Of a stretch of 64,000 nucleotides of DNA, positions 43,884 to 54,982 are shown one piece after another. Location: contig CAUYUJ010004002.1 of the NCBI GenBank assembly GCA_963575745.1, positions 1,026,663 through 1,090,662 of the forward strand. The letters are read 5' to 3'. The notes beneath the pieces were generated by a model. That model had not been told where the DNA came from and did not search any database. It worked only from the letters and a program-made list of their open reading frames with translations. The position numbers were made by a program, and so were the translations under genes. The stretch's first letter is position 1. Each line of letters opens with the position of its first letter. This DNA comes from Prorocentrum cordatum (Eukaryota; Sar; Dinophyceae; Prorocentrales; Prorocentraceae).

Positions 43884-44530
43884 TCACTCGAAGGCTGCGA
43901 CAGCAACCGACACCGCGGATGGGCTGCGCTCGCTCCGCGGGCCATCCACGAGGGCCTTGCGTTGCGCACAAGAAACTGGCAGAGTGCTCACGTCCTCGTG
44001 ATCGTCTTCGCCCAGAAGACCTCCGACAGCAAATCCCGCTCGGCCCAAATGCTTCACGTGCAAGTTCAAGTAAAGGAGGCCGCCGTCCGTACGTCCATGA
44101 ACGACTTTGAGCTCGACCTTGCTAAAGGTAACCCATTCCGGAATCTTGGCGCCATGTTGCGATGCGCTGTAGTGGAGCCCTCCAACTTGCTTGGCCTCTG
44201 CCCAAGATCCGGTAACGTTGAGCCCCTGGAAGTAGATGTCCGCACATTGTCGCATTGTCCACCCGATCTGCGCGCATCGGCCTGCGCGCGAAGCAAGGCG
44301 GCCTCAGCGCTCGTCCCACGAAGGATGCTTATCAGAACGTGCTTGCCCGCCTTCATCAAGTCGAACCGCTCGCCATGGACGTTTTGCAGGTGTGGGTCGC
44401 CAGCGGCCGAGGCCCCAGCGCCGCCCGCTGGAGTTGGCGTTGCCTGTGGGAGCGCAGCCGTGAAGTCTCCGACCGGGTGCGGCACAGGGCTGCCTGGGAT
44501 AGCTCCTCCAACCCATGAGCAAGAGTGCTC
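43884..44530 (-). pseudogene. GDPH / von Willebrand D-like domain, frameshifted
   Basis: Minus strand: a Pro/Ala/Thr linker (ATPTPAGGAGASAA) leads to GDPHLQNVHGERFDLMKAGKH (near 44402-44340), HVLISILRGTSAEAALLRAQADARR and, after a frame change near 44250, CADIYFQGLNVTGSWAEAKQ, WVTFSKVELKVVHGRTDGGL, YLNLHVKHLGRAGFAVGGLL and GEDDHEDVSTLP, ending at a stop just below 43884. The GDPHxxxxxGxxFDL opening is the von Willebrand factor D signature, and this exact flavour is a multicopy family in dinoflagellates; its role is unknown. The frame change coincides with a local ACAATG(T)GCG doublet, so a tandem duplication of about 8 bp probably caused it. It follows the RCC1-like sequence on the same strand after one TAA. 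Confidence 0.75.
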
Positions 44531-44539
44531 GCCGGTTGA

Positions 44540-45926
44540 TTACATGCCCCAGGTGTAAATCTCGCCAGTGCTCATGAGTGCAGCGTAGGGGCGGTCGCCA
44601 AGTATGTCCACCACCGATGAGCCCCATGGGGGAAGGGTCGTCAGAAACTCTGGGCCCGGGAATCTCGTATGCGAATTTGCCGCGATCTCGTGGCCAATTC
44701 CGCGACCACCGCACATCTCGTCGGATCCCAGCGCGAACACTTTGCCAGACTGGGGGACGATCCACGCGTTCATATATCCCATGGAGTACCAAGAGACAAG
44801 ATCGCTGTCCACACCAGGAATGCGGTCGGTGATCTCGCAAGGGCCAATGCCTGAATGGCACCCATTACTTCCAGAATCTGAATAATGCTCGCCAGTCCCG
44901 TATACCTTGTTCGTGGAGGTCCTAATGGTGATTACGTGGTACCCCCCTTATGCGGAAGTCGATGATGAAATTGTCGTCGTTGGGCAGCCCTTGAAGCTTA
45001 ACTGGCTGGGTGGTCGGATTCACGTGTGGGAAATTGCCACCACGTGTAGCCCGATTGCCCCAAGATCACAGCTCCCCAGACTGAGAAAGGGCCAGCGGCA
45101 CGTACCCGCCATAACTCTCATAGAAGCCTACCTGCACGATCGGATCGCTCTGCGAATCTGGCAGTCCAACGACTGGCACGAATCCGTGGGAGTGATATCC
45201 ATTAGACACCCCAGAATCCGTTTGAATGATATTGAGAGGCGTGTGGAATAATCCTGTGACCAAAACCTTGCCAGACCTAGTAAGCAGCAGCATGTTTCTG
45301 AAACCTGGTGCAAGCTGCACAGCTGGATACGTAGCCATGTCGGGATAGTGCCACATTCCGACGCCGTGCGCATTGACGCTTTCACTGCACACGCCACGCA
45401 TTTCATAAAGACCCGAGCCACTCTTACAATAGATGCCGCCAGACGTCGTCAGCATCAATGGACCGATAAATTGGCTGCCTTCAAGGCTCTTCATGTCCGC
45501 AACAGGCCATCCCTCCTGGCACTCTCCGAACGCGCCATTCGAGAAACTTCGCAGGCAACCAGACTTGTCCACCGCCCACGGATTCCCAGAGCGCCATGCC
45601 ACCATCGTCGTCTCCAACTTCATCGGTTGAACGGTGATCGAATTGACACGAGCCCTGTTTGCCGTCCCGAGGGGGTCCTTGGCTGCCTTGGTCATCCCTA
45701 TGCTGGAATCGGCGGGTGCCGCCCTCGAGCCAGAGTCGACCTCCTCGATGTCCGGGAATTCGCCGAAGCCGATGTCCTCCGTGTCAGGGTCCGCCCTCGC
45801 GAAGTCCATCGCGGTAGGGCCGGGCATCTCCTGCGCCTGCAACATCAGGGAAATGGCGGCGGGTAGGCCCTGGACGAACAGCGCCGCCCAGAATGTGGTC
45901 CATGGGGCCTTCCGGGTCGCAGCCAT
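44540..45926 (-). pseudogene. Secreted RCC1-like propeller protein, interrupted
   Basis: The ATG at 45924-45926 starts a signal-peptide-like leader (MAATRKAPWTTFWAALFVQG, Ala-rich cleavage region near residue 30) and an acidic stretch (DPDTEDIGFGEFPDIEEVDS). Degenerate RCC1-type blades follow: LTTSGGIYCKSGSGLYEM, LLLTRSGKVLVTGLF, VPLALSQSGEL-stop-SWGN, HVITIRTSTNKVYGTGEHY, WIVPQSGKVFALGSDEMCGG and YAALMSTGEIYTWGM. RCC1 repeats typically carry SGxVYxWGxNxxGQLG. The TGA at 45066-45068 stands where the motif expects Trp (GELWSWG). A second lesion is one extra base in a six-C run (44942-44947). The last blade ends in TAA at 44540-44542. The three breaks suggest a pseudogene; sequencing error could explain the homopolymer one. 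Confidence 0.65.
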
Positions 45927-46058
45927 CCCGCCAAGCTGACCGACAGAAGATCAGTCGCTTTTGTAAGACAGGAGCGGGGTGCAGTTTGCGTTGCTCTGGC
46001 TTGTGCCAAAGAGGAGGAGGGCACGAAGCTCGGCGCAGCAGGTGCGGGCGGAGCTCCA

Positions 46059-46540
46059 CTAGGCCTGTAAGCGATGCAGGGCTGCTACGCGGGCGGCGGC
46101 GACAGCAGCGTCGTGGATGGGCAGGCTGCAATCAGCCCGCCACTTCAGGATATCGAAAAGCTGCGTGGCCAACGCCACGGCACGGACGCAGGCCATGCGC
46201 GGGCGCACGCGGTGGTCGAGCTGGTGGCCGAGCCCGAGGAAAACGGTGCCGCTACCCAGCTCACTCGGCTCAGCGGGGGCGGCGACGGCGCTCCGGAGCA
46301 CCGGGCAGACCAGGTAGTGGGCAAGGTCGTCCTGCGCGTCGCAGCCCAAGAGGCAGGAGCGGGGGGCGATGACGTGCATCCTGTGCCAAGGAGGAGGAGG
46401 ATGAGGAGGAGGAGGAGGAGGAGGAGGAGGAGGATCAGGATGGATGATGATAAATAGGAAGATCCTGAAAGAAACATTCGCCAGCCCAACGGGCAAAAGG
46501 CGTGCTAGAATCTCTGGTAAGTGGTCAACAGTGTCTATGT
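46059..46540 (-). pseudogene. LINE C-terminal fragment with Cys-His motif
   Basis: Minus strand: VDHLPEILARLLPVGLANVS, a (TCC)n tract read as poly-Pro, then RMHVIAPRSCLLGCDAQDDLAHYLVCPVL and a helical tail (DAAVAAARVAALHRLQA). C-x(3)-C-x(7)-H-x(4)-C is the Cys-His motif found after the RT of dinoflagellate LINEs. The (TCC)n tract ends in a GCACAG sequence directly before the motif, so it may be the 3' end of an intron rather than coding. The first part recurs at 54900-54975. No RT is present. Confidence 0.65.
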
Positions 46541-46600
46541 ACATACATATGTCTATATACATACATATATAGATCGATCCATGAGTAGCTCGATAGATTT
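46530..46600. repeat. TACATACATATG / TA-rich tract
   Basis: Short AT-rich stretch. GGGGGGGCATAACGTAACGCC at 46692-46712 begins an inverted G/C hairpin, and a related GGGGGGGCATAACGCTATGG lies near 49743. Confidence 0.65.
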
Positions 46601-46734
46601 ACAGATATGCTATGCGCTCCCGAAGCGCTGAAGCCCCCGATCGCGTTTAAATATTCGCGGCCGTAGCGCGCGTGATGGAGTGGTGGCGGGTGGGGGGGCA
46701 TAACGTAACGCCCCCCCCAAGCCGTGTGGCTCCG

Positions 46735-47200
46735 GCACCACAACGCGTGTGCGCATCACAGCAAGCACCACAATGCGCAGCACAATATGCACCACCCGCA
46801 GCCACGTGCACCACACCGCCTATGTACTGCGCAGCGCATACGTGCACCATCGTGCAGCACCACAGTGTTTGCATCCTCCAAACTCCTTCGAGCATTATCT
46901 TGTGCTGGTGTTCGCTTCCGTTGTGTTGTATCTACGTTGCGCAGAACAGGGTACCACGGTACTCTGCTTCTACCTCCTCCGGAACCGAAACGTAACACGA
47001 ATATTGTCTCAAATCTGTACCGCGCTGCCTTCTTCCGGTGCGTGCTGCACGCGTGCACCACAGTGCTTGCGTGCACCACAGCGCCTGCGTGCACCACAGC
47101 AGCCGCGTTCACAACAGCGCCTGCGCATACCGCAACGCGCGGGTGCACCACAACGCTTGCGGACACCACAACCCCTGCGTTAACTAAACGGGTTCTGCGC
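46735..47200. repeat. CACCACAACGCxTGCGTG minisatellite, interrupted
   Basis: Units of about 16-19 bp (CACCACAGCGCCTGCGTG) at 46735-46870 and 47043-47185 flank about 170 bp of unique-looking sequence. A weaker relative is found at 49560-49685. Confidence 0.75.
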
Positions 47201-47394
47201 AGAGTCTGGGCGCACCTTGGCCCGAAGGAGAGGGCGGGCAACAATGGTGCCTGCAAGCACGCACGATTCTGGCGAACAACTGCGAGAGCACAATTGCCCT
47301 CCTGTTGGCACCCCAGGTAGCTTGCGAGCAACGCTGCACGTCTGTGAACAATTAATTATCTTGCACAGCTGTGCTCTAGAGCTCGGACATCTTT

Positions 47395-48530
47395 ATGTTC
47401 GTCGTGGTTCGTGGTTCGTGGTCGTTCGTCCCCCTCGGCCCCTCCCCTGAGCCTGAGCCCCAGCTCCCCTGGGCCACCCCCCCTTGGGACCCCCCCTCCG
47501 TCCAGGCTTCCCAGGGCAGCCCCCCTGGGCCGCGGAACCCTTTATTTTCGTCGTGGCTCGTGGTGGTTCGTCCCCCTGAGCCTGAGCCCCAGCTCCTCTC
47601 GGCCACCCCCCCGTTGGGACCTCCCCTCCGTCCAGGCTTCCCAGGGTGGCCCCCTTGGGACCCCCCCTCCGCCCAGGCTTCCCAGGGCAGCCCCCCCTGG
47701 GCCGCGGAATTCTTTATTTTCGTCGTGGCTCGTGGTGGTTCGTCCCCCTCGGCCCCCTCCCTGAGCCTGAGCCTGAGCCCCAGCTCCCCTGGGCCACCCC
47801 CCCCTTGGGACCCCCCCTCCGTCCAGGCGTCCCAGAGTGGCCCCCTTGGGACCCCCCCTCCGTCCAGGCGTCCCAGAGTGGCCCCCTTGGGACCCCCCCT
47901 CCGCCCAGGCTTCCCAGGGCAGCTCCCCTGGGCCGCGGAACTCTTTATTTTCGTCGTGGCTTGTGGTGGTTCATCCCCCTCGACCCCTCCCTGAGCCTGA
48001 GCCCCAGCTCACCTGGGCCACCCCCCCTGGGCCGCGGAACCCTTTATTTTCGTCGTGGCTCATGGTGGTTCGTCTTCCTCGCCCCCCCTGCTTCCCAGCT
48101 CCCCTGGGCCACCCCCCCCTTGGGACCCCCCCAACGTCCAGGCTTCCCAGGGCAGCCCCCTCTGGGCCGCGGAACCATTTATTTTCGTCGTGGCTCGTGG
48201 TGGTTCGTTCCCCTCGGCCCCCTCCCTGAGCCTGAGCCCCAGCTCCCCTGAGCCACCCACTCTTCGGAGCCTTCCTCCGTCCAGGCTTCCCGCACCCCTG
48301 GGCCGCGGAACCCTTTATTTTCGTAGTGGTTCGTGGTGGTTCGTCCCCCTCGACCCCCCCCTGAGCCTGAGCACCAGTTCCCCTGGCCCACCCCCTTGGG
48401 GGCCTTCCTCCGTCCAGGCTTCCCAGGGCAGCCCCCCTGGGCCGCGGAATCCTTTATTTTGGTAGTGGTTTGTGGTGGTTCGTCCCTCTGGGCCCCCCGC
48501 CTCTGGCCCGCCGGCCACCACCCGTAGCTC
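47395..48530. repeat. Irregular tandem repeat of 98-230 bp, about eight copies
   Basis: Each unit carries CCTTTATTTTCGTCGTGG, TCGTGGTGGTTCGTCCCCCT, (GAGCCT)n and CCAGCTCCCCTGGGCCACC, then CTTGGGACCCCCCCTCCG and CCAGGCTTCCCAGGGCAGC. Unit length differs because the last two blocks are themselves repeated. All frames are Pro-rich. Confidence 0.9.
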
Positions 48531-49760
48531 CTTTATGCAAGAGCCAGGGCACGCGTGCCACTCGTTGCACTTGCGACGACCGCACGGCGGACTGGCGCAA
48601 GCCTCTCGGATAACGCCCTATTCGCCACGCTGCGAACTTCGAACCTGGATCCTGGATCCTCCGACCGTACTCAATCGAAACAATCCGCTTGACCCCAGCT
48701 CGGGGCCAACCGTAGCAAGATGTTCGAGCTGCGCGCTGCCGCGGCGACGAGGGCCTCCAGAACCGCCCCAAGAATAACTGGAAGGACGACGACGACGCCG
48801 ACGACGACGCGGGACGCCGCCGCCAGGGGAATCCAACGCCGATCCCAGAAATCCCCAAGGAGCTTCGAGAAGTGATGTTTATGCAATTGTCCCTCGACCC
48901 TCAGACAACCTTCTGCCTGAAGAACTTGAGGTACAAGCGTGCGGAATGCTTAAAAAATACAACCACCCACGATCTCTAACTACGAAGACGACAGCTCCTA
49001 CAACGATCGTGGCGACGATCGCAACGACAACGACGACCACACCCAGGAAACCAACGCCAACCAGGACGACTACTACGACTCCGACCCCGACGACCACACG
49101 ACGACGACCACGATGACGACGGCGACGACGATCACGACGACTATGACGACGACCACGACGACTACGAATACTACGACGACTGCGACTGTCACGACGAAGG
49201 TCACAACGACGACCACACCCCGACGATGACTATCGCTACAGTCGGTGTACGACCAAACTGAACACGACGACCATGGCGGTTTCGACGACGTCGAAAACAA
49301 TTACGACACACACACACACTCACACGCAAACACAACAACGATCACCACGAACACATGACAAACACGACGACGATTACAAGGACACCCCGTTCCCCCCTCC
49401 AACTCCTTCTCCTCCTCCTCCTCCAGCTTTTATTGCTGCGACTGTTGCCACTACTTCTGCTACCAGTGTCACTACCACAACTCTCGCAGCCCTGCCAGCA
49501 CAAGAGTGCCGAATGAACCCCGCGCGCGTGCGCAAAAACTGCCGGACCCTGCGTGTGCGACAATAGCCTGCGAGCGCTCCACCATGTCTGCGAGCGCGGG
49601 CACTGAGCCTGTCAACGCCACGCTAGGCCGTGAGCATTAGAGTAGCCTGCAGGCACCACAGTAGCCTGCGAGCATCAGAGCGGCAGTGCCAGAGAGGCGC
49701 ACTAGGGGGGGGGGGGAGGGTTACGTTGATTATGGGGGGAGGGGGGGCATAACGCTATGG
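48531..49760. other. Unassigned; foldback half-arm and (GAC)n
   Basis: A half copy of the foldback arm (AATCCAACGCCGATCCCAGA) lies near 48831. Degenerate ACG/GAC triplets fill 48985-49215, and (CA)n is at 49306-49335. G-rich tracts lie at 49706-49722 and 49735-49748. No gene is recognised. Confidence 0.55.
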
Positions 49761-49946
49761 CCCAGGGGATTAAGATAACACGCTCCCCAGACCTTGCCAT
49801 CTCTTGGGAAGCCGATTTTTCCTTCCGCTGGCCTCCACGGACCGAGGCGGCCTTGTTTTACTTCCGCTGCCTTCCGCCGGTCTTCCGCCAGGCAAGAGAT
49901 GCGAACTCCTTCGATCCTCGAACGCGGCGCGCCTCCGGAAACGACT

Positions 49947-49949
<3 letters not shown>

Positions 49950-49980
<31 letters not shown>
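49950..49980. repeat. (TA)n tract abutting element copy A
   Basis: About 30 bp of TA end exactly where the CTAGAACC hairpin begins. Confidence 0.95.
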
Positions 49981-49981
<1 letters not shown>

Positions 49982-50021
49982 TAGAACCATCGCGCGCGCT
50001 TCGCGCGCGCTCAGGTTCTAG
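49981..50021. other. 41-bp terminal hairpin of copy A
   Basis: CTAGAACC and GGTTCTAG form the outer stem, and GCGCGCGC-TTC-GCGCGCGC the inner stem and loop. An identical hairpin starts copy B at 56314-56354, again preceded by TA-rich sequence. Confidence 0.95.
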
Positions 50022-51957
50022 CCCAGGCCGGGGGGGCGCTGGACGATCTTGGACAACGCTATCAAGCACAGGCGCGCGACGGCATCTGAGGAGCTTCTGG
50101 GGTGTTCCGCATGCTTCGTCAACTGGTTGTTGGAGGCACCTCTTGGGTGCTTCTTGGGGGGGCGTCTGAGGGTCCCTTGGGGGCATCGGTACTGCAATCT
50201 GAAGCCGTCATTGGCCGTCTTGGCTGCGTGGAGGCCCGACTTGAGGCCGCCTGCGGCCAGATTGAGGCAATCCAGAAGCCTCCCGAGGGCCTACTGGAAG
50301 CAGTTTTGACGCATCGAGGGCACTCTTGGGCTATTTTAAAGCCTCTTGGACGTCTCCTAGGGGCCTCTTTTAGGCCCTCGGGAAGCTTTTGGGGTCCTCG
50401 TCGGAACACTTGGGGGCCTATTGCAGCCTCCTGTGGGCCTTGTGGGGGGACCGCTCTGCTGTTGGGTCGCGTTCCCCTTCTTGGGCCTCTCTTGGGGCTC
50501 TTGGGGCCCTCTCGGGCCGTCTTGGGCGCCTCAAGCACCGTCTTGGGGCCCTCGCGGGCCGTCTTGGGGCCCTCTTGGAGGCCTCTTCCTCTATGTGGGA
50601 GCGGTACTGGAAGCCTCTTGGGCCGTCTTGGAGCATCGGGATGCCAAACGGCCGAAAAAATTAAAACCCGTCAAAGCCCAATCGAAAACAATGAGTTGTG
50701 CCTCTTGGGGCCACCTTGGGAGATCTCTTGGAACCTCGTCGGCCCTCTTGGGAGCTTCTTCGGGGCCTCTTGGATCCGATTGGGGGCCTCTTGGGACTTC
50801 CCGAGAGCCTCTCGGGGTAGAAAGCTCGGATTCTCGGTTCGTGTTTCCCTTCTTGGGCCTCTCTTGGGGCCGTCTTGGGGCCCTCTCGGGCCGTCTTGGG
50901 CGCCTCAGGCACCGCCTTGGGGCCCTCGTGGGCCGCCCAGGGCCCTCTTGGAAGCCTCTTCGGCTATCTTGGAGCTGTCTTGGAGGCCTCTTCCTCCTCC
51001 TCGTCCCCCTCCTCCTCCTCCCACTCCAGCTCTCTCTCCTCCTAATCTTCCTCCTCCTCCTCCTCCTCCTCCTCCTCCTCCTCCTCCTCCTCCTCCTGCA
51101 GCGTGTTCCGGAAGGCTCCCGCCAGAACATGCTGTGCACAAGTGCCGTCACTGCTCCCGCCACCGTGGCCTGGGTGGTGGGTCAGAGGCCTTATGGGTGT
51201 TGGTTTGGATCTCGTGGTTGGCCTGTCGGGAACGTCGTGAAGGCAGTTTCGCAGCTTCTCGGTAGCCGTTTTGGGACCGTTGTGGGGCCTCCTCGGGGCT
51301 GTTTTGTAGCCTCTTTAGGCCTCGTTTGGGCCTCCTGGGTGCCTCTTGGGGGCCTCCTGGGGCCTCTTGGGGGCTCCTTGGGGCCTCCTGGGGCACTCTT
51401 CAAGCGGGAGGGTCGAATTTTGGAATCGTGGTCCCCCTCTTGGGCGCATCTTGGGGCCGTCTTGGGGCTCTGTTGGGCTGTCTTGGGCGACTCTGGGGCC
51501 GTCTTGGGGCCCTCTTGGGCCGTCTTGGGGCGCTCTTGGGGGCCTATGGAGCCGTCTTGGATCGTCGGACAGCCGGAAAGGCTGGAAGGACAGCATCGTT
51601 CGAAAACCTTCGTAAAATCGAAGATTTCGGCCTCTTGAAGCGCTCTGGAGAGGCGTCTTGAAGCGTCGTGGAGTGCCCTGGGGGGCCTCTCGGGCCGTCT
51701 TGAGCCTATCTTGGGCGTCCTGGAGCGGTCTTTCGGAAACTCGGGGCCCGCTTGGGCCGTCTTGGGAGCCTCTGGAGGCCCTCCTGGACTATTTTGGGCC
51801 TCCCTGGCCGCCCCGTCCTCCCATGGGGGGTCGGAGGCGGCGGCCTCCGAGGCCCAGGACGCGGAAACCCTGAAAACACACAGGGAAAATGAACCCCCGT
51901 CCCGCCATGGGGGGTGGAGGCACCTGTCCAGGGGCCCCCGGCCTCGCCCCCAGGGAT
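49981..51957. repeat. Higher-order repeat element, copy A (1.98 kb)
   Basis: After the hairpin, a short unique leader (CTGGACGATCTTGG...) leads to long stretches of 15-18 bp CTTGGGGCCGT/CTTGGGGCCCT monomers. They are interrupted by AT-richer linkers: type II near 50447, 50805 and 51385, and type I near 50628 and 51552. An expanded (CTC)n tract at 51040-51095 ends in CTGCAG. The copy ends GCCTCGCCCCCAGGGA before another (TA)n. It is colinear and highly similar to copies B and C. Long frames of 387 and 405 codons exist but read only LGASWGLLG-type periodicities. Confidence 0.85.
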
Positions 51958-52003
51958 ATATATATATATATACACACATACATATACATATAAATATCTA
52001 TAG

Positions 52004-52100
<97 letters not shown>

Positions 52101-52101
52101 T

Positions 52102-52142
<41 letters not shown>
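51957..52142. repeat. (TA)n followed by (GATA)n
   Basis: A TA run of about 16 bp passes through TACACACATA into about 130 bp of GATA. Sequence from 52143 to 52580 is unassigned and CT-rich. Confidence 0.95.
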
Positions 52143-52584
52143 AATACAGCGACCGTTTCGCACATCGCAGCCCCCCACTCGTTCCCTCGTTCCTTTCCCA
52201 GTTGATCCTTCTCCTCTTCCTCCTGTTCTGACTCCCTCCTCGTCCTATCTCGCCCTCCTCGTGTCATTATCTTCCCCCCTCTGTCCTCTCCTCTCTCTCT
52301 CTCTCTCTCTCCCTCCTCCTTTCCTCCTCACCTTCCCCGACCGTCTCTCTCCATTCGTCCTCGCCCTCCTCTCCTCTTCTGCCCTTCATATTATTTCCTC
52401 CTCTTCTTTCCCGATCGTCTCACTGCAATGCTCTGCCCTTTCAGAGGGCTACTGATCCCCAAGGGAAGCGCGACGACCATGCAGCATGCAGTCTGTTTGG
52501 CCCGGGGGAAGTCCAGGGAAAAGTTTCGGGTGCGTCTTTGCGGAGGGAGCGGGAGGGGCGGATATTCTCGATGGACAGGAAGGG

Positions 52585-52682
52585 AGGGGAGGAAGAGGAG
52601 GAGGAGGAGGATGATGAGGAGGAGGAGGAGGACACAAAGGAGGAGGAGGAGGAGGAGGAGGAGGAGGAGGAGGAGGATAGGT
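52585..52682. repeat. (AGG)n microsatellite
   Basis: Purine triplets with ATGATG and ACAAAG interruptions. Sequence from 52683 to 53060 is unassigned. Confidence 0.9.
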
Positions 52683-53064
52683 GACGAGCGAGGGAAGGAG
52701 GGGAGGAGGGAGGTTTCTACCCCTTTTGCGGGACCGATTGTGAGCGCATTTTCTTCCACCCTCACTCTTACCCGATTTTCTGGGGCCCGCCCAACGCAGC
52801 AAAGGAACCCGAGGAAGCCCGCATCGCCCACGTCTTTTCCAACCTTTCTTTTTCCACTGTTTCCTCTATCCCCTCATCGGTGACTATGGCCTCGTCGCTT
52901 TACGTCGCCGTCTCCCAAACACAGGAATGCTTATGACCCGTCCGGGAGTTATGACCGCGACCCCTCTCATGGTCATCATGCGCTCTCAGACATCATTCGT
53001 TCACCGAGTGTTTGGGTGCGCATGGGCGCAGGACCAAGATTGAGGCGAAGCGAAGCGAGCCATC

Positions 53065-53207
53065 AAATCTGGTATATATGTATATATATATATAAATGTA
53101 TGTATGTGCATATATATATATATGTGTATAGATCGATCGATTGATCGATCGGTATTCAACTAGATCTATATGTTTGTATACTTACATCTAGAAGTGAATA
53201 TGTATTG

Positions 53208-53240
<33 letters not shown>

Positions 53241-53425
53241 GTGTGCATGCCGACATATATGTATGTATATAACAAAAACACATCGGCATACCTATACAGA
53301 GAGAGAGAGAGGGAGAGAGAGAAAGAGAGAGAGAGAGATCGGCATATATGCATAGTGTGTGTATTTATACATATATATAAATATCGATCGATCAATATTT
53401 ATACCGATGTATAGATAAATAATTC
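53065..53425. repeat. AT-rich and (GA)n microsatellites
   Basis: Alternating TA/TATG runs, GATC-rich segments (ATCGATCGATTGATCGATCG) and an AGAG run at 53298-53338. Confidence 0.9.
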
Positions 53426-53427
53426 GC

Positions 53428-54095
53428 GCGCGCGGGGCGCCCCCCTGGGGATCTCCGAACGAAAAAACAACCCCGGAAAACCCCGGTAATGTCCTGGGAA
53501 GGTGCCGGGAACCCTAGGTCAGAGACGGCTTTCGCTCTGGGGGCGGCCTGCAAGGCTTCCCAGAGCGCTCTAGGAGCGCCCCAAGGGGCCTCCCACATAG
53601 CCCGAGAGGGTCCGAGTTGGTCCAAAAGCGCTCCAAAACGCCCAAGACTGCTTGTCGACGGGCCAGCGAGGCTTCCAAAACGCCTCAAAAGGGCCCAAAG
53701 AGGGCCCCGCGAGGCAATCTTCATGTATGTCCATGTGTGTCCTTGGGCGTTACCAAATGTCAGCATTCTTGCTTCTCGGATTTTCTGAAAGCTTCAAGAC
53801 GGCCCTATGGGGGCCCCCAAGATCGCCCCATGATGAGCCAAGAGGCCCCAAGAGAGCTCCAAAGGGACCCTCAAGGCCCCAAGACGACCTGGTAGAGCCC
53901 CGAGAGAAGCCCAAGAGGGGAACACGAACAGACATCCCGAGCCCTCTGCCCCAAAACGAGAGCCGAGACCGCCAGCAAGGCCCCCCAGAGACCCAAAGAG
54001 CCTTCACTGGCCCCCCACTAGGCTCCCAGGAGACCCCAAGAAAGGCCCCACGAGCACTCCAGAAGGCCCCCAGAAAAATCCAATGACACCCTAAG
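53428..54095. repeat. Higher-order repeat array, reverse orientation
   Basis: It begins at a TTCGCGCGCGCGGGGCG boundary like that at 54983. It contains CCCAAGA/CGGCCC monomers with a type I linker at about 53715-53800 and a type II linker at about 53915-53960. The order is the reverse of copies A-C. Confidence 0.75.
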
Positions 54096-54229
54096 ACGCG
54101 TCCAAAAGGCATCCGACCCACAGCCCAGGCACGGTGGCGGCATGGACCTGCACGTTTCTCATGCGCTTGCTCCTCCTGAAGATGCATGGGCGGAACGGCC
54201 CACGAGACCGCCAATACGCCGCCCTCAGA

Positions 54230-54233
<4 letters not shown>

Positions 54234-54320
<87 letters not shown>

Positions 54321-54322
54321 AC
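54234..54322. repeat. (CT)n microsatellite
   Basis: About 90 bp of CT with single-base interruptions. Sequence from 54323 to 54890 is unassigned. Confidence 0.95.
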
Positions 54323-54894
54323 ACTCTTCCTCCCCCAGGTGTTCGTCGATTACCCAGCAGCTGCGAGAACGGCTGTTCCCACTTAGCGCGAGCTGCACGC
54401 ACAATTCGGGCGAACTACCACCGCCCGACGACTTCCGAATCGCTACGGCCATGAGATACATGGCAAGGGTGACATTTTGGGGCCTGCGGAATATTTTTTT
54501 GGTCGGCGGCTCCGAGGCAACGGACAGGGAGCGGAAGCGGCGTCCGGGTCACGGTACGGGGCTAATTCGCAAAGAATGCGTGGTGTGCACATGCACTGAG
54601 CAAAATGCTCCGCATTAAGGCGAACGCACCTAGGCGCCAGCCACACCGAAGTGAAGCAGACCGCAGTGCAGTGCAACGGAGAAGTCGCCCTGTCGGCGCC
54701 AAGCTCCGAGCAGCTCACCTAGCCGAAAGCGGGCAGGTAGAACCGAAGCGACACGCTGAAGGCTGAACCACTCAGCGCGAAGTCCGTACCACCGCCGTAC
54801 GCGGGGTCGGCTAAAACGGGGGCAGAGGAACGGCAGGGACCTACAGAGCTCTCACTCCACGATCAACACCGCTGCCCGGGGGGGGGCCGGTGTG

Positions 54895-54980
54895 CCTGCG
54901 CAATAAGCGAAGCGATTGAATTCGCCGGCCCAACAGGCCAGAGGCGTGCTAAGATCCCCGGTAACTGGTCCACAATATTT
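54895..54980 (-). pseudogene. LINE fragment homologous to 46466-46540
   Basis: GCCCAACAGGCCAGAGGCGTGCTA followed by GATCCCCGGTAACTGGTC matches the start of the 46-kb LINE fragment, reading VDQLPGILARLWPVGPAN on the minus strand. Only about 25 codons remain before the next repeat array. It may mark where an array inserted into, or recombined with, a LINE. Confidence 0.5.
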
Positions 54981-54982
54981 CT

